From Davidsoniella eucalypti (Eukaryota > Ascomycota > Sordariomycetes > Microascales > Ceratocystidaceae): 64,000 nt of DNA. Positions 11,777 to 23,449 of this stretch are shown in pieces (position 1 is the first letter of the stretch; each line of letters starts with the position of its first letter). The stretch is taken from positions 1 through 64,000 of the forward strand of contig RMBW01000104.1 of the NCBI GenBank assembly GCA_004009845.1. The letters run 5' to 3'. The notes below the pieces were generated by a model. The model made no database searches and was not told the DNA's origin. It saw only the letters and a list, made by a program, of their open reading frames with translations. The translations under genes were made by a program, and so were the position numbers.

Positions 11777-14456
11777 ATGGATTCAATAGCGCGGATATCC
11801 TCAATTCTCGAAAGCGGTAAGCCTCAACAACAGCAACGGCAAGGAAGGACAAGCAGGCCGGGTTTTACTGACGACTAAGCGCATCTTTTTTTTTTTTTTT
11901 GAACAGCTCGCGATCTGACGCTCGATGCGGCTCAATCGTCACGGCTTAATCCGCGCTTCGCAAAACCGCTGGACCATGAACAGATCAAGAATCTCCTCGA
12001 TAGTCGCAGCGATCGTGACATCTTAGACGGGCTTAAACGGGTGATTGAGGTATGGACCCCTTCTATCAGCAATTTGATTACTAGAAGCCCAAATAGCTTT
12101 TTAAGCATTCATATATAAACTAGCTGACCATTATCCCTCTTCTTCTTTCTGTCAGATGATGTACCGCAACCAAGCGACGCTGCCGTTTTTCTCCTCCATC
12201 GTCAAGAACGTCGCCTCGCCGAACCTCGAGATCAAGAAACTCGTCTACATCTACACCGTTTACCATGCCGAGCAAGACCCCGATGTAGCTTTATTGTCTA
12301 TCAACACAATCCAAAAGTCACTTTCGGACTCGAACCCGCAAGTGCGCGCATTGGCACTTAAGACCATGTCGGGCATCCGAGTGCCTGTCATCAACCAGAT
12401 CGTCTCTTTGGCCATCAAGAAGGGCGTAGCTGATATGAGCCCGTTTGTGCGCCGGGCTGCGGCTCTTGCTATTCCCAAATGCTACCGACTTGATCCTAGC
12501 CAGCTTCCATTTCTCCTCGACTACCTATCCACACTTCTAAACGACAAGTACTATGTCTCAGGCGCCGCCGTCATGGCCTTCCTCGAGATCTGCCCGGAGC
12601 GCATAGATTTAATACATCAACACTACCGCTCTCTAGTGCGCAAGATCATCGACATGGACGACTGGGGCCAGATTGCGACGATCCGCATGCTGACTTTCTA
12701 TGCCCGCAGCTGCTTCCCGAGGAAGACTAGGAAGATCCAGAAGAAGAAGACTTCGAAGAGGGGCGCATCGGCTACTGTTAGTAGTAATAGTAATATCAAC
12801 AACCTAGACGATTTTTACGGTGACGGCCCTACAAACAACGCCAACTCTGGCGAGCCTAGCGACTCTAGTGGAGCTGATGGGCAAAGCGAATCTGAAGAGC
12901 TAGAGTTAGTTCTTGACAAGGACCTTGAGTTGCTATTGAGTAGCATCAAGCCTCTATTACACAGCCGAAGCTCGGGTGTCATTCTCGCTGTGACCCGGTG
13001 CTATGTCGATGTTGGCGCACCAGACTATGTGTCCCATGCCATCGGCCCGTTAGTATCGCTTTTGCGCGGCTCGTCAGACATTCAACAAATCGCCATGTAC
13101 AATATCGTTGCCGTGTGTCTAGTACGACCGCAAGACTTTGTACGCTACTCGTCCCATTTCTTGGTGCGCGCCACCGATCCAGCGCCAGTGCTTCAACTCA
13201 AACTTGAGGTCCTCACGCTGATATTCCCACACAGCTCGACACTGACCAAGAGTATGATCCTCAGTGAGCTAGAACACTTTGCTGGCGGCTCAAATAAAAT
13301 TCTACAGAAAGAAGCTGTGCGGGCCATTGGCCGCTGTGCCCAGTCTGATCCAGATACTGCCGCTAGATGTCTGCGTTTGCTGCTTAGCCAAATCACAAGT
13401 CTTGATGGTACATTGGCTACAGAGTCTCTGACTGTCATCAGGCACCTGATCCAGAAGGACCCGAAAGGCCACGTGAATACAGTGGTCCATCTAGCCAAGA
13501 ATCTCGACTCGGCTACAGAGCCCCAAGCAAGAGCTGCCATTATATGGCTCGTGGGAGAGTTCTCTGGCCTCGACGGGGAAAACAACATCGCACCCGATGT
13601 GCTTCGTATCTTGGTCAAGGACTTTGTCGAGGAATCAGAAGATGCCAAGCGTCAGATCATGCTTTTGGCGGCAAAGGTATATCTCCACCACGTCAACCGA
13701 AAACTTGAGGCATCAGAAGGGAAAGAAGCTGCTACTTTTACTCCCGGCGGTGAAGACGACGAAGATGAACACCCTATCGCCAAGATGTGGGACTACGTCC
13801 TCAGCCTAGTGCGCTACGACACATCGTATGATCTGAGAGATCGCGCTCGCATGTATCGTGCTCTCCTCCGTGTTCCACAGCTTGCCACCTTGATGCTTCT
13901 AGCACCTAAGCCAGCGCCACACTCGCCTAGCCCATCGGACTGTCGTAAAGGCTTCCTTCTCGGGTCGTCGACGCTTGTGCTTGGTGGTGTCGGTGGTATC
14001 CATGGTATTCGCGGCTACGAGGCTTTGCCGGGTTGGGTCCGTGCGGGCTCGGAGCCGGACCCCAGTCTACGCGATTCCGAAGACTCTGTGACCACGTCAG
14101 CAGCAAGCTATAACAACGCTAGCACATCCGACGCACGCATCATGACGGCGGCAGAGAGACTAGGCGAGGCAGCAAAAACAGACTCGGGATCACCATCAAG
14201 TTTCATAAGTGGTGTAGCTAGTCCGGTCAACGGAAGTAGTCAACCATCAGAAATGGGTGCCAAGATGCTAGATGACTGGCTTGAAGAAAGCGAGACGGAA
14301 GAAGAAGAGGAGGGGGAATCGGAAGAAGAGGAGAGCGAAGAGGAAGATGAAGAATCAGAAGAGGAAGAGGAAGAGAGCGATGAGGAGGACGAAGAAGAAG
14401 AAGAAGAAAGTAGTGACGACGACGACTCTGAAAACGCGCATCTAATGGCTGCATAG
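11777..14456 (+). CDS. apl6: AP-3 adaptor complex beta subunit
   Basis: Exons are 11777-11816, 11907-12049 and 12156-14456 (introns of 90 and 106 nt), giving 827 residues. Most of the protein is the adaptin N-terminal alpha-solenoid: the MMYRNQATLPFFSSIVKNVA segment opens exon 3, followed by KKLVYIYTVYHAEQDPD and LSINTIQKSLSDSNPQVRAL, which are diagnostic of large adaptins. A low-complexity insert (about 12745-12895) and a very acidic Glu/Asp/Ser tail (from about 14270) are typical of the beta-3 hinge. AP-3 sorts cargo from Golgi/endosome to the vacuole. The acceptor of intron 1 follows a 15-T tract. The frame is intact. Confidence 0.95.
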
Positions 14457-14560
14457 ATTCCAGCTACGGAAAAAGCCGCATTAATTCTAGATTTCTTTCT
14501 ATCTATATATACATTTATTTGTCTTGCATTGCATACCCAAAATACTAGTTCGCACCTTTA

Positions 14561-15773
14561 TCAATCTTCTTTTCCTCCTAGCCACCGATACACCACCGAA
14601 AAGTCCTTGCCAGCACAGTTCTCATCGTTTCCCACCTCTTCATAAACACGTCTAGCGCTTTCTGCTAGTTCCAGCCGAGCGTCTTTATCAGCCGCCGCCA
14701 ACATAGCCAAGCGTAAATCTTTCTGCATCAAGCGCAAGCCAAAGCCGCCCGCATAGCCTCTACTCGCCGGAGCCTGCGGACAAACACCTGGGACGGGATT
14801 ATTCGCATCTACCGGCCAACAACGGCCGGTACTCGAACTCAAGACGGCAGCGAGAGTTTCAGCACGCAAGCCCCAGCGTAACCCGAGATTCATGGCTTCT
14901 GCAGTAGCGATATTTGCGATGGCTAAGATGTAGTTGTTCGCGAGTTTGGCAGCTAGACCCGAGCCGGGCGGTCCGCAATGTAAGACGCGAGAGCCCATGT
15001 GCAGAAGAAGGGGCTGGATGGTGGGCAGAAGGGATGAGGGGCTGCCGAGCATGAATGTTAGGGTTCCGGCTGCGGCACCGGTCACGCCGCCGGACATGGG
15101 GGCGTCGACGAAGTAGGAGGGGGGAGATTGGGTGTGGGATTCGAGGAGGGCGGATATAGACTGGGATGTCTGCGGATCGATGGTTGAGCAGTCGATGAAG
15201 AGACGAGCACGGGCGGTGAGAGATGGTACGAGAATAGATTTATACACGGCGCTAACATGCTCCGGCTCCGGGAGAACGGTAATGACAAAGTCCTGTACAA
15301 GGTAGACACACGGGGGTTTATTCATTAGTGCTTTCTTTTTTTTTTGCTTAGGTGCTGGCATTGGTGGTTTGTCTTGTTTGTTAACATACAGACTCTTGTA
15401 CTGCATCCAGGGCGGATTCTGCCCAGCTCAACTGTGCTCCATCACTAGTCGCCGGAGTCTCGGCGATGAGTCTCAGCCCGGCTGCAGGGTTTATATCGAC
15501 CAGCTTGATATGGTCCGTGCGAAGCAGCTTCTGCTGTAGATTCTTCGCCATGTTAAAGCCCTGATGAAGAAAGGGATTCTGTTAGAGCACTTGATTTCAT
15601 AGGGAATTAATCAAGGATACAAAAAAAGGCTATCTAACCATCTGGCCCAGACCGATGAAGGTGTATGTTTCCAAACATGGTCTTGAGTGTGAGAATAGGC
15701 GTCTCTGCAGGCCGGGATAGATCTGAGGAACAATAGTTCTGGAAACAACAGTTTTTGATGCTGATAGTATCAT
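14561..15773 (-). CDS. 3-hydroxyisobutyrate dehydrogenase, mitochondrial
   Basis: Exons on the minus strand are 15773-15639, 15560-15390 and 15292-14561 (introns of 78 and 97 nt), giving 345 residues. The enzyme oxidises 3-hydroxyisobutyrate to methylmalonate semialdehyde with NAD+ in valine catabolism. Visible motifs are an N-terminal basic/Ser-rich presequence, the Rossmann glycine motif GLGQMG spanning the first intron, substrate-binding DAPMSGGVTGA, and the catalytic-lysine segment GLAAKLANNYI. The first donor is GTTAGA, a less common form. The gene is convergent with the AP-3 beta gene, with only 104 nt between stop codons, so their 3' UTRs probably overlap. Confidence 0.93.
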
Positions 15774-16689
15774 GATGGTTGAAAGAGGGTGATGGAAAAG
15801 GAAGTCAGAAGAAAAACAAAAGAAATATACAGGTATGCCATGTTGACGATATTTATACACCCGTTTCGATATTCTCCTCCAAATATCAAGAGCATGTGAC
15901 GTTTTTTTTTTGTTATAAGCTAACCCTTACAGTTAACTGTGGTTTTGATGCCTATGATTTGTATCAAAACAAACTCAGTTGCAAAAGTAGTTATTTCCGG
16001 CGAGGTTTGTTTCTCCAAATTTCATTTATGCCTTTTTGTGATATACATCTGTATTCCCATTGTGTCAGCTTCCAGAAAACAAAACAACCGAAATCAAAAA
16101 CCCAAGGTCAAGGGATTGTTCAACTTTTCGGCAAATCGTATAAACAAAACACGAACTCAAAGAAGCTTTTACCTATGTACATACTTTATCTTATATACTA
16201 ATTACAACTGCTAGTTTGCAGAATAATCACGAATCTAGATCGGTTTTTTTTCTTTCCTTGAAATGATAAAGAACTCGTGGTAAATCGCATAGCAGACAAC
16301 ACGGCCTGGTAGACGGTTTTTTTTATTTTGTTTTTTAATTCCATTAATCTTATAGGGCTTAAATTGGTAAGAAATGCCGCTCTTTTCGTCGTGTATGCTC
16401 TATATATATACTCCGTCTATTGGTGAACTGTGGATTGCAACCCACTGAAATCTTGTTGTTACTGATTGTCAGGTATCAATCGTTTTGGGCCCTTAGTAGA
16501 TTTCCGTAAAATAAAAATGACAGTAACCCGGCAAAACAATACAAAACACATCAACTCCTAGGCGATACGTCCCACATCACAGACTCTTCCTTTACATCTT
16601 GACTTTATCTTTACTTTGCAATCTACATCCTCCCCTCTTCATTGTCGCCGTCTGGTGCTTCTTTTTGTTTTCTTGCCTCCTGCTCATTG
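15774..16689. other. Intergenic, AT-rich
   Basis: This holds the promoter of the dehydrogenase gene (minus strand) and then AT-rich sequence with no supportable gene. Frames of up to 140 codons occur at 15779-16201 but have no recognisable content. Confidence 0.5.
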
Positions 16690-17480
16690 ATAGCCTAGAA
16701 GACATCACCTCTCGACATGCCTTCTACTGTGTCCAGGAAATGGCACTTGCGAGATCGGTTGGATTTGTGCCTTGCCTCAAGAGCTGTCTGCCTCCAGGCT
16801 TATCCTTGATGAAGAGTTTGAGAGCCCTGAAGACCGGAACTTTACAAGTTCAACCAACTATATATTCATGGCCGAATTAGAAAGCATAATGCTGTTTTAA
16901 CTTTGCTTATCTTCAGTTGGCCAAACCCAGGCGGCTGCCGTTACTGCCAGCGTGGCACAAGCTTTCCGACATCTCCTTACTTCATACTTTTGGTGGGGGT
17001 GGGCTCTGGAATTCCCTCTCTAGAACATCTATACTAAGGACCCCTTGTTTCCAAGATATATCGATAAGGCACTAGTATATAGTACGAAGGACAAGGAGAC
17101 CTTTGGAAGATCAGCCTCTTGAAGCGATAGATTATTCGATTCAAGGTTATATCCATCAACATGATACTCCAACTGGTTACTCCTGTCCCAAAGAACGGGA
17201 GTTGCCTAGGCCGACACGAGAAGATGACCATCCACATGTACATCACGGGATCATTGCATCTGGAAACTCTGTGATACGAAATACAAGTCGACGTGACCAA
17301 TTGCAAAGGGATATTGGAGCTATATGTGTTGAAATGGAGGCTGCAGGTGTTACACAGCAGTTCCGTTATTCGTAGGATTTTAGACTATGCAGATAGTCAT
17401 AGGAATGACGAATGCCATGGCTATGCCGCCCTGTCTATGTCAAAGAGCTCTTAGGCCATGCTCAAAAGAAGAACATCCAA
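16690..17480 (+). pseudogene. Decayed nucleoside-phosphorylase (PNP_UDP) domain, NLR-type
   Basis: Fragments in all three plus frames line up in order with the PNP_UDP domain that heads many fungal NLR-like proteins. These are a region near 16910-17000 reading QTQAAAVTASVAQAF then LLVGVGSGIPSLE in a shifted frame, then 17103-17375 with HHGIIASGNSVIRN and DIGAICVEMEAAGV, then a shifted remnant of the WxxYAAxxAxxYAKELL helix at about 17410-17460. Several stops and shifts make it clearly non-functional. The enzyme family cleaves nucleosides; in fungal NLRs it is an N-terminal effector or annotator domain. No NACHT or NB-ARC domain remains downstream. Confidence 0.7.
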
Positions 17481-19109
17481 TCAATGATACCAGCCTCACG
17501 GGTTATTGGTGAGTTGCAGCAAAGCTCTCTTCAACGAATATTTGAAGTGTGCCGCCACGCTCCCAAGTGCTTAACTCACGTCGAATCGATGGGGCTGTGT
17601 AATGAGGACCTATGGAGGAACTTGGTAGGGGAGGGGCGGAGACACCACGGTTACTGGAATTATCTTGATTTCTCGGCCTAGCCCTACTGCTTGTGATATA
17701 TCTTGGATCTTGGGTATCAAGAATGGGGTCTTCTAAAGCGAGGATTCGTTCTGACCTGGTAGGAATCAATGTCCTCTTTTGTGGCCATTCCCTTACTTGG
17801 ATTCTCACGAGCACAGGGTATGCCAAACTGTACATCGTAACAAGGCCGCGGCACATGTAATACACTTGTTGGTCATCCTATCGGTTCTAAAGGAACAATG
17901 AGTCGTTTTTTGCTCAATGACAAAACTGGCTTCCTTGTCCTTCAAACCCCTCCTGCATAGCCTAAAATACCCTATATAGATATCACTAGTACCAAGAACC
18001 AGATGGCGTTTTTGATGGGCAGACTCTGTTAGGGATGTAGTTCTTTAGTTGTGATTTCTATAGCCACTGAATTAGCTACCATTTAGGGTAGTCCCCTAGT
18101 ATTGCCTTTCGATATACACATGTATCTATCTACGGAACCTTTCACCGTCATAACCAATTCCGCAGGCACCGTTACCATCACTAGGTAATCAATCATCATC
18201 ATCATCATCAATCAACGTTAAGAATCAGCACATGCTATTAGTAACTTAGGTGATCACCCTTGTGTATACCCACACTGAACTGCCCATTTTGCAAGGTGAC
18301 ATCTTTCTATTATCAAAGTCACGTAAGCCAAATGTTCTACGTATATATAAAGTTTTGCCACTACAGAGCTCAGAGTATGACATTTATGAGTAGTTCCATT
18401 GATATTAAAAAGGGTGGAATGATTATTTATTAAATATATCATTTTCATGCAGAGAGAACAGTTGGCAGAGGATGTAAAGCTTGAAGAATATGAGTATGAA
18501 GGCTTTGGCAAGATGAAGAATTTTGGTCCATCTTTGAAGTGGTTTATCATGCCCCCAAGGACTAAAATCTAGTCCCAAAGAAAAGCTTGTAATTTTGTAC
18601 AGCAAGTGAGGTTTCCAGTGAAGCTACTCAATAATTTACAAGTTTGCATTATGCTTCTAAAAGTTAAGTTGGTCTTTTAACAAGCTTAGGGGTGATTCAC
18701 AATGGGCAGTCATTATAGCCTGTGGAGTGCTACTAGCTATTCTGTGTGATGGAATCTTAGCCACCTACTTCAAAATTCGGATGGGCTTTAAGCGAGCAAG
18801 ACTTTGAGCAGTTTGGCATGAAAATGGTTGTGACTTAGTGTAACTTTGTTTGTACCATTTAATTCCATCCAATTTGTCTTGATATAGCACGTGTCACATG
18901 ACCATAAAGGTATTTCTCAAACCCAGCCTAACACCATGGTGGCTGCCTAACCTTGTCACCCAAGGACAATAATAACAACAACAATCAACCACACCTTTCA
19001 CTTCTGATTCCTTGATCTTCATTTCTCTCTATCTATCATTCAACAACACTTCTACAACTACATATCATCTATTCTTCCCTTTCTCTACTCACAAAACGAT
19101 TTGCCAATC
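17481..19109. other. Gene-free stretch with an ATC microsatellite, then Spok-like promoter
   Basis: No gene is supported. A short (ATC)n run lies at about 18188-18205. Sequence just downstream of the decayed NLR domain may be further degraded coding DNA. The last 200 nt before 19110 (CA/CT-rich, with AACAACAACAATC-type leader) look like the promoter and 5' leader of the gene that follows. Confidence 0.45.
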
Positions 19110-21745
19110 ATGGATGAAGTGGAAGCATCATCGGCCCCTGAGTCCGAAGCAATGCCGAGCCAAAACCAACTTGATCAAAATAAGGCTCTCCAAGAACAAG
19201 TGCAACAGTATGGAGAAGATAAAAGGCAGCGCGACGAGGAAACCGCCAAAATCATCAAAGCAGCCGAAGCACGCGCCGAAGCACGCGCCGAAGCCCGCAT
19301 CAAAGCAGCCGAAGCCCGCACCGAAGAAGAACGGCTCGCCAGAGAAGCAGCCGAAGCACGCATCGAGAAAGAACGACTCGAGAATGAAGAAAACGCCAAA
19401 AAACTTGCACAAGCCCAAGCACGCGCCGAAGAAGAACGGATCGCCAGAGAAGCAGCCGAAGCACGCACCGAAGCAGCCGAAGCCCGCACCGAGAAAGAAC
19501 GACTCGAGAATGAAGAAAACGCCAAAAATCTTGCACAAGCCCAAGCACGCGCTGAAGAAGAACGACAGGAAAAAGAAGCTGCTCAAAATTTCATTGTGCT
19601 TTCTGACTTCCCAACACTTCTTTACAACACTTTTTCACTCAACTACCAAGCATTGACACTGGAGCCCAATACAAACCTCCATTCAACTGGCGGGCCTACT
19701 TTGGTTCATAACAGGCTATATCCACGTCTCTTGAAATCTTGGACCAATTTTGAGAGCATTCATGAACAAAAGTTCACTCAGTTCTCTACTTTCTTCGGCA
19801 AACAAAAACTTTTCAGAAGCATTTCTTTTGTTGCAGCTAACCAGGAAACTTCGGCTAAGAAACTGTCAAGTGAGAACGAAGTTGTCTCTTTTTCCTATTT
19901 GGCTATCGAGCTTCATGTGAAAAATGTCATCAATATCTTTTTACAACACAGAAAAGATGGCACGAAAACAGCATATGATGGTATCAAAAACGTGGATTTC
20001 AGTACTAGTTCACGGTATCATTCAGCTGCCCGATTGGCAACCGGATCTTTGGCCCAGCCTAGTCGACCAACAAGGATACGGGTAGCTCATTGTTCCGTAA
20101 CTGACGGCCCTGCGAATATTGGCGTATCAGATTCTGATCTCTCGGATACCCACACCCTGCCAGATGCTAGCCCATCAGATGCAACAGGCAATGTTGTGCC
20201 TCCTCCCACGCGTCCTGTACCCCACGGAAGGTCCAGCAAAAAGCGACCTAGATCACATACTTCTACAAATGATAGTCCTGCAGCCAAGCTATCATTGCAA
20301 AGCCGACGCTTCGATGCTGATTGTACTCTGGTAGGATATAAGAATCCTGAAGGTTCTGAAGATCCGGAGAGGAACCTGTTTATTGTGGAATACAAGGCTG
20401 CCCATAAGATCCCCCTGCATTTCTCCGGAGGGCTCTTGTATATCTATCTAATGCCAAGCCATCTGTCTTCTATGACTTTGTTGCGGGGAAAAAGATCAAC
20501 CCCACCAAAGAGGAAACTGAGGAGGGCAAATTCAACAGGTTCTGCCAGTTTACTGCCTATGCTATCACCCAAATCTTTCACTATCTGATAAACTCTGGGC
20601 TTCAGTATGGATATATCACAACTGGTGAATGCTTTGTCATTCTCCATGTAGATAAAGATGATCCCAGTATATTATCCTACTATCTTTCTATTCCTCGAGA
20701 GTCTATATCTAGCATACCACTCCGTACAGTGCAAGATGGTCCTCAAGATCCCAAGGTCATTGAAGAAGAGATCGATTCTATCAAGCAGACGCCAGTTGCC
20801 CATATCTTGACAATATCACTTTTGTCCCTCGAACAGCCAATGGATAGCCAACAAGCACAGGCCGAACGGAAATCCAGACTTGTCTACCTGCCTGGCCGCT
20901 ATGGAGATCAATCTCAGAGTGATATCCCCGACAACAGCACTAGTAGTAGTACCAACAACAATCCTGGCTCAGCAACATCAGATCATCAAACTACTGGAAC
21001 TAGCGGCTCTCTACCTATACGACATCCACAAAATAGATACTGCACACAGCAATGCCTATATAGCCTTGTGCATCGCCAGAGTCTCGATGAACATTGTCCT
21101 AATGTTTCACTTCACAGAAAGGCAAATGCAGATACTGCCTCGAATAAACATGCTATTGGGGTCGCTCAACTCCTAAAGATTATCAAGACTCAGATGGACA
21201 CTAATCTCGACAATGACCTTGATGTGTTGAAACGGCATGGTGCTATTGGAAATCTAGTCAAGGCCACTGCACATCCATTTGGATACACTCTGGTTGGCAA
21301 AGCAATTGAAGCAGAGTCTCTTGGGTTGCTTCAGAATGAAATTGATGTCTACTCTAGACTGAAGTATCTCCAGGGAAAGTCTATTCCAGTCTGTCTTGGG
21401 AAGATTGATATCAAACAGAGCCTGTTGATTCAGCTTCACGATTGTAGACATGTTCTCTTGATGGCTTATGCTGGAGAACCTGTGAAAAGACTGGATGAAC
21501 ACTACGAATATCTGAAGCCTATTGCCCAGCAAATCAGGTACTATGGGGTTGAACATGGAGATCTGGAGGCTAGGAATGTTCTCTTTGATTCCCAAACAAA
21601 GAAACTCATGGTTATTGATTTCGACAGGGCTAAGATTCAGGAACGGCCTCCGTCAAGAAAGAGAGAATTTGACCATGCCAGTGTAGTTTTCGAGCGAAAG
21701 ACTAAGAGGTATTCTCCTATGCAAACTCAAATGACTGTAGAGTGA
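19110..21745 (+). CDS. Spok-family protein: coiled coil, nuclease-like, kinase-like
   Basis: About 880 residues over two frames: 19110 to about 20410, then a frame one base earlier to the stop at 21745. The frame moves at the C run 20411-20415. In order: a charged Ala/Glu/Arg coiled coil (about residues 45-155), a globular block with STGGPTLVHNRLYPRLLKSW (about 190-210), a disordered linker (about 310-395), and a PD-(D/E)xK-like core with Asp near 402-404 and Glu427-Tyr-Lys429. Then comes ITQIFHYLI...YITTGE and a Cys motif (YCTQQCL at 21038). Last is a kinase-like domain with Lys at 21299, HGDLEARN (catalytic Asp at 21560) and DFD at 21617. This order is that of Podospora Spok proteins, single-gene spore killers that also protect. 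Homology is from remembered family features; activity is unknown. The frame break may be a sequence error or real inactivation. Confidence 0.75.
19365..19590 (+). repeat. 126-bp tandem duplication inside the coiled coil
   Basis: The unit beginning at 19365 (encoding EKERLENEENAKKLAQAQAR and on) restarts at 19491 with nearly the same bases, so the period is 126 bp or 42 residues. Since 42 is a multiple of 7, the heptad register is kept. The second copy runs into the end of the coil at about 19590. Shorter GCCGAAGCACGC-type repeats lie upstream. Repeat number could vary between strains. Confidence 0.85.
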
Positions 21746-21941
21746 TGAAGGGCCTGTTTTTTGAGGTTTTTGAGTTTTTTGGGGGGTTTTCATAGACACT
21801 TTAATAGCATCATAATAAGGTTGTCAACTATTAATATTTCCACATGTGATAGAATACTCCCTTTTACCCAGTGAGGACCCTTATTTGTTTATTTATTCAT
21901 AATTTGGACACCACCTCTGACCATTCCATAATCTGGACTGA

Positions 21942-23168
21942 ACTCCCCGGAGGCCCTTACCCTCGGCCCCACCCCTAGGCTACATTCTTGACCTCAATAG
22001 AGTGCCGGAGCTGAGAAGCTCCTTCAGATTACTCCCCCTCCCCTCTCTCCCATCCCCATCTTCTCCTCCCAACACGGACCTACTAGATGAAGCAGTTGAC
22101 CGACTGAACGGAGCCATTGATGACGATACAATTACAAACCAAATTGACGATATAAAGCAGACACCAGTTGCTTATATCTTGACACTTTTGCTATTGGCAC
22201 TTCCAGCTCCTTCTTTAACATATCAAGAAAAAGCTTATCTACAGAACAGTCTTGCTAAAGTTGGGACTGAGTATGCCTCATTAAATTCTAGCCACTCTCA
22301 TAATCTGGCCTTAAGAAAGAGTACTTCCTCTTGGTTGAACCCTGGCGAGTCCAGTGGTAGTAGCAAAATAGGCCCATCTATGAATGTAACCGGGCAACAA
22401 CATGTCGTAGACTCAACTACTAGGCCCCCACTTGCTAAATACTGTACACAGGTTTGTCTACTTGGCCTCAAGTTCAATCGACAACTCGATAAGAAGTGTC
22501 CTAACTATAAGCTTCACTTACAAGCTAAATCCCCGGTTGCCCCTTCTAATTCCTCCATGTTTGATTATACACAGCATCACCCCATCAATCAGTCTCAGCT
22601 TTTGACTACTATCAAGGCTCAGCTTGATACTAACCTTGATAACGACTGCGAGGTTTTGGGTCTTCGTGGTGCTGTTGGTTGCTTGGTCAAGGTTACTGCT
22701 CACCCATTTGGGTATACCTTGGTAGGAAAGGCAGTGGAGGAACATGATGCTGGCTTGCTTCATCGTGAGGCTAGCATGTACAACCACCTAGTTGATGTAC
22801 AAGGAAGTGTTGTCCCCGTTTGTCTTGGTGGTGTTGCTATGGAGCAAAATCTCTGTGTTGATTTCAGGATCAACAACCATATGCTTTTGTTGTCATATGG
22901 GGGCAAGTGGCTTTGTAGGCTTGATGGGTGGAACATTGACCGACAACTTGCGAAACTTCAAGAGTTGGGTGTCAGCCATGGGGATATCAGACTACAGAAT
23001 CTACTCTATAATGAGGAATGTGATGACTTGATGGTTATTGATTTTGAGAGGGCTAGCTATGTTGGGCCCTCAACAGCCACCAAGAGAAAGGGTGTGTTCG
23101 GTTCTGTTGCTCACCCCAAGAAGGTGGATCTAGGAAGGTGGCATCAACAATTGGAAGTTGGCTTCTAA
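21942..23168 (+). pseudogene. 5'-truncated tandem Spok-like paralog (kinase-like half only)
   Basis: An open frame with no ATG at its 5' end, bounded upstream by TGA at 21939. It aligns with the second half of the gene ending at 21745: IDDIKQTPVAYILTLLLL, a Cys motif YCTQVCLLGL with KKCPNYKLH, LDTNLDND, GYTLVGKAVE (lysine), SHGDIRLQN (catalytic Asp) and VIDFERA. The coiled coil, the N-terminal block and the nuclease-like core are absent. The first in-frame Met is near 22380, ahead of the Cys motif, so a shorter kinase-like protein could still be made. All kinase-like key residues are present and there is no internal stop, which is notable for a broken copy. It lies 196 nt after the full copy on the same strand. 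I call it truncated, perhaps still expressed. Confidence 0.7.
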
Positions 23169-23449
23169 CCTGCTTTGTACTTAGTTTTGAATAGTATGAT
23201 ATTGACTCCTTATAAATAGATAAATAGATGTTGTGATGTTCTTAAATTGCCTAGTAAATATATCTTTATGGTTGATTATGTTCTCAAATACTGTTCATAA
23301 CCAGTAATTAGATGCTAAGTTATAGCTATGCAGTTATTCCTGTTTTTTTCAGCTGTTATATTGTCTTTTACATATGTTCATTCTAGAAAAGAGAAAGTAA
23401 ACATAAAATTTTGTGTCATTGTTGGCATTGGCAATACTTAGTTGGGACT

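Noticed and set aside
19128..19586. Long Phe/Cys/Gly-rich open frames on the minus strand across the coiled-coil coding region, one of 152 codons
   Set aside because: They are the complement of the repetitive Ala/Glu/Arg coiled coil; the composition is a by-product of the sense codons.
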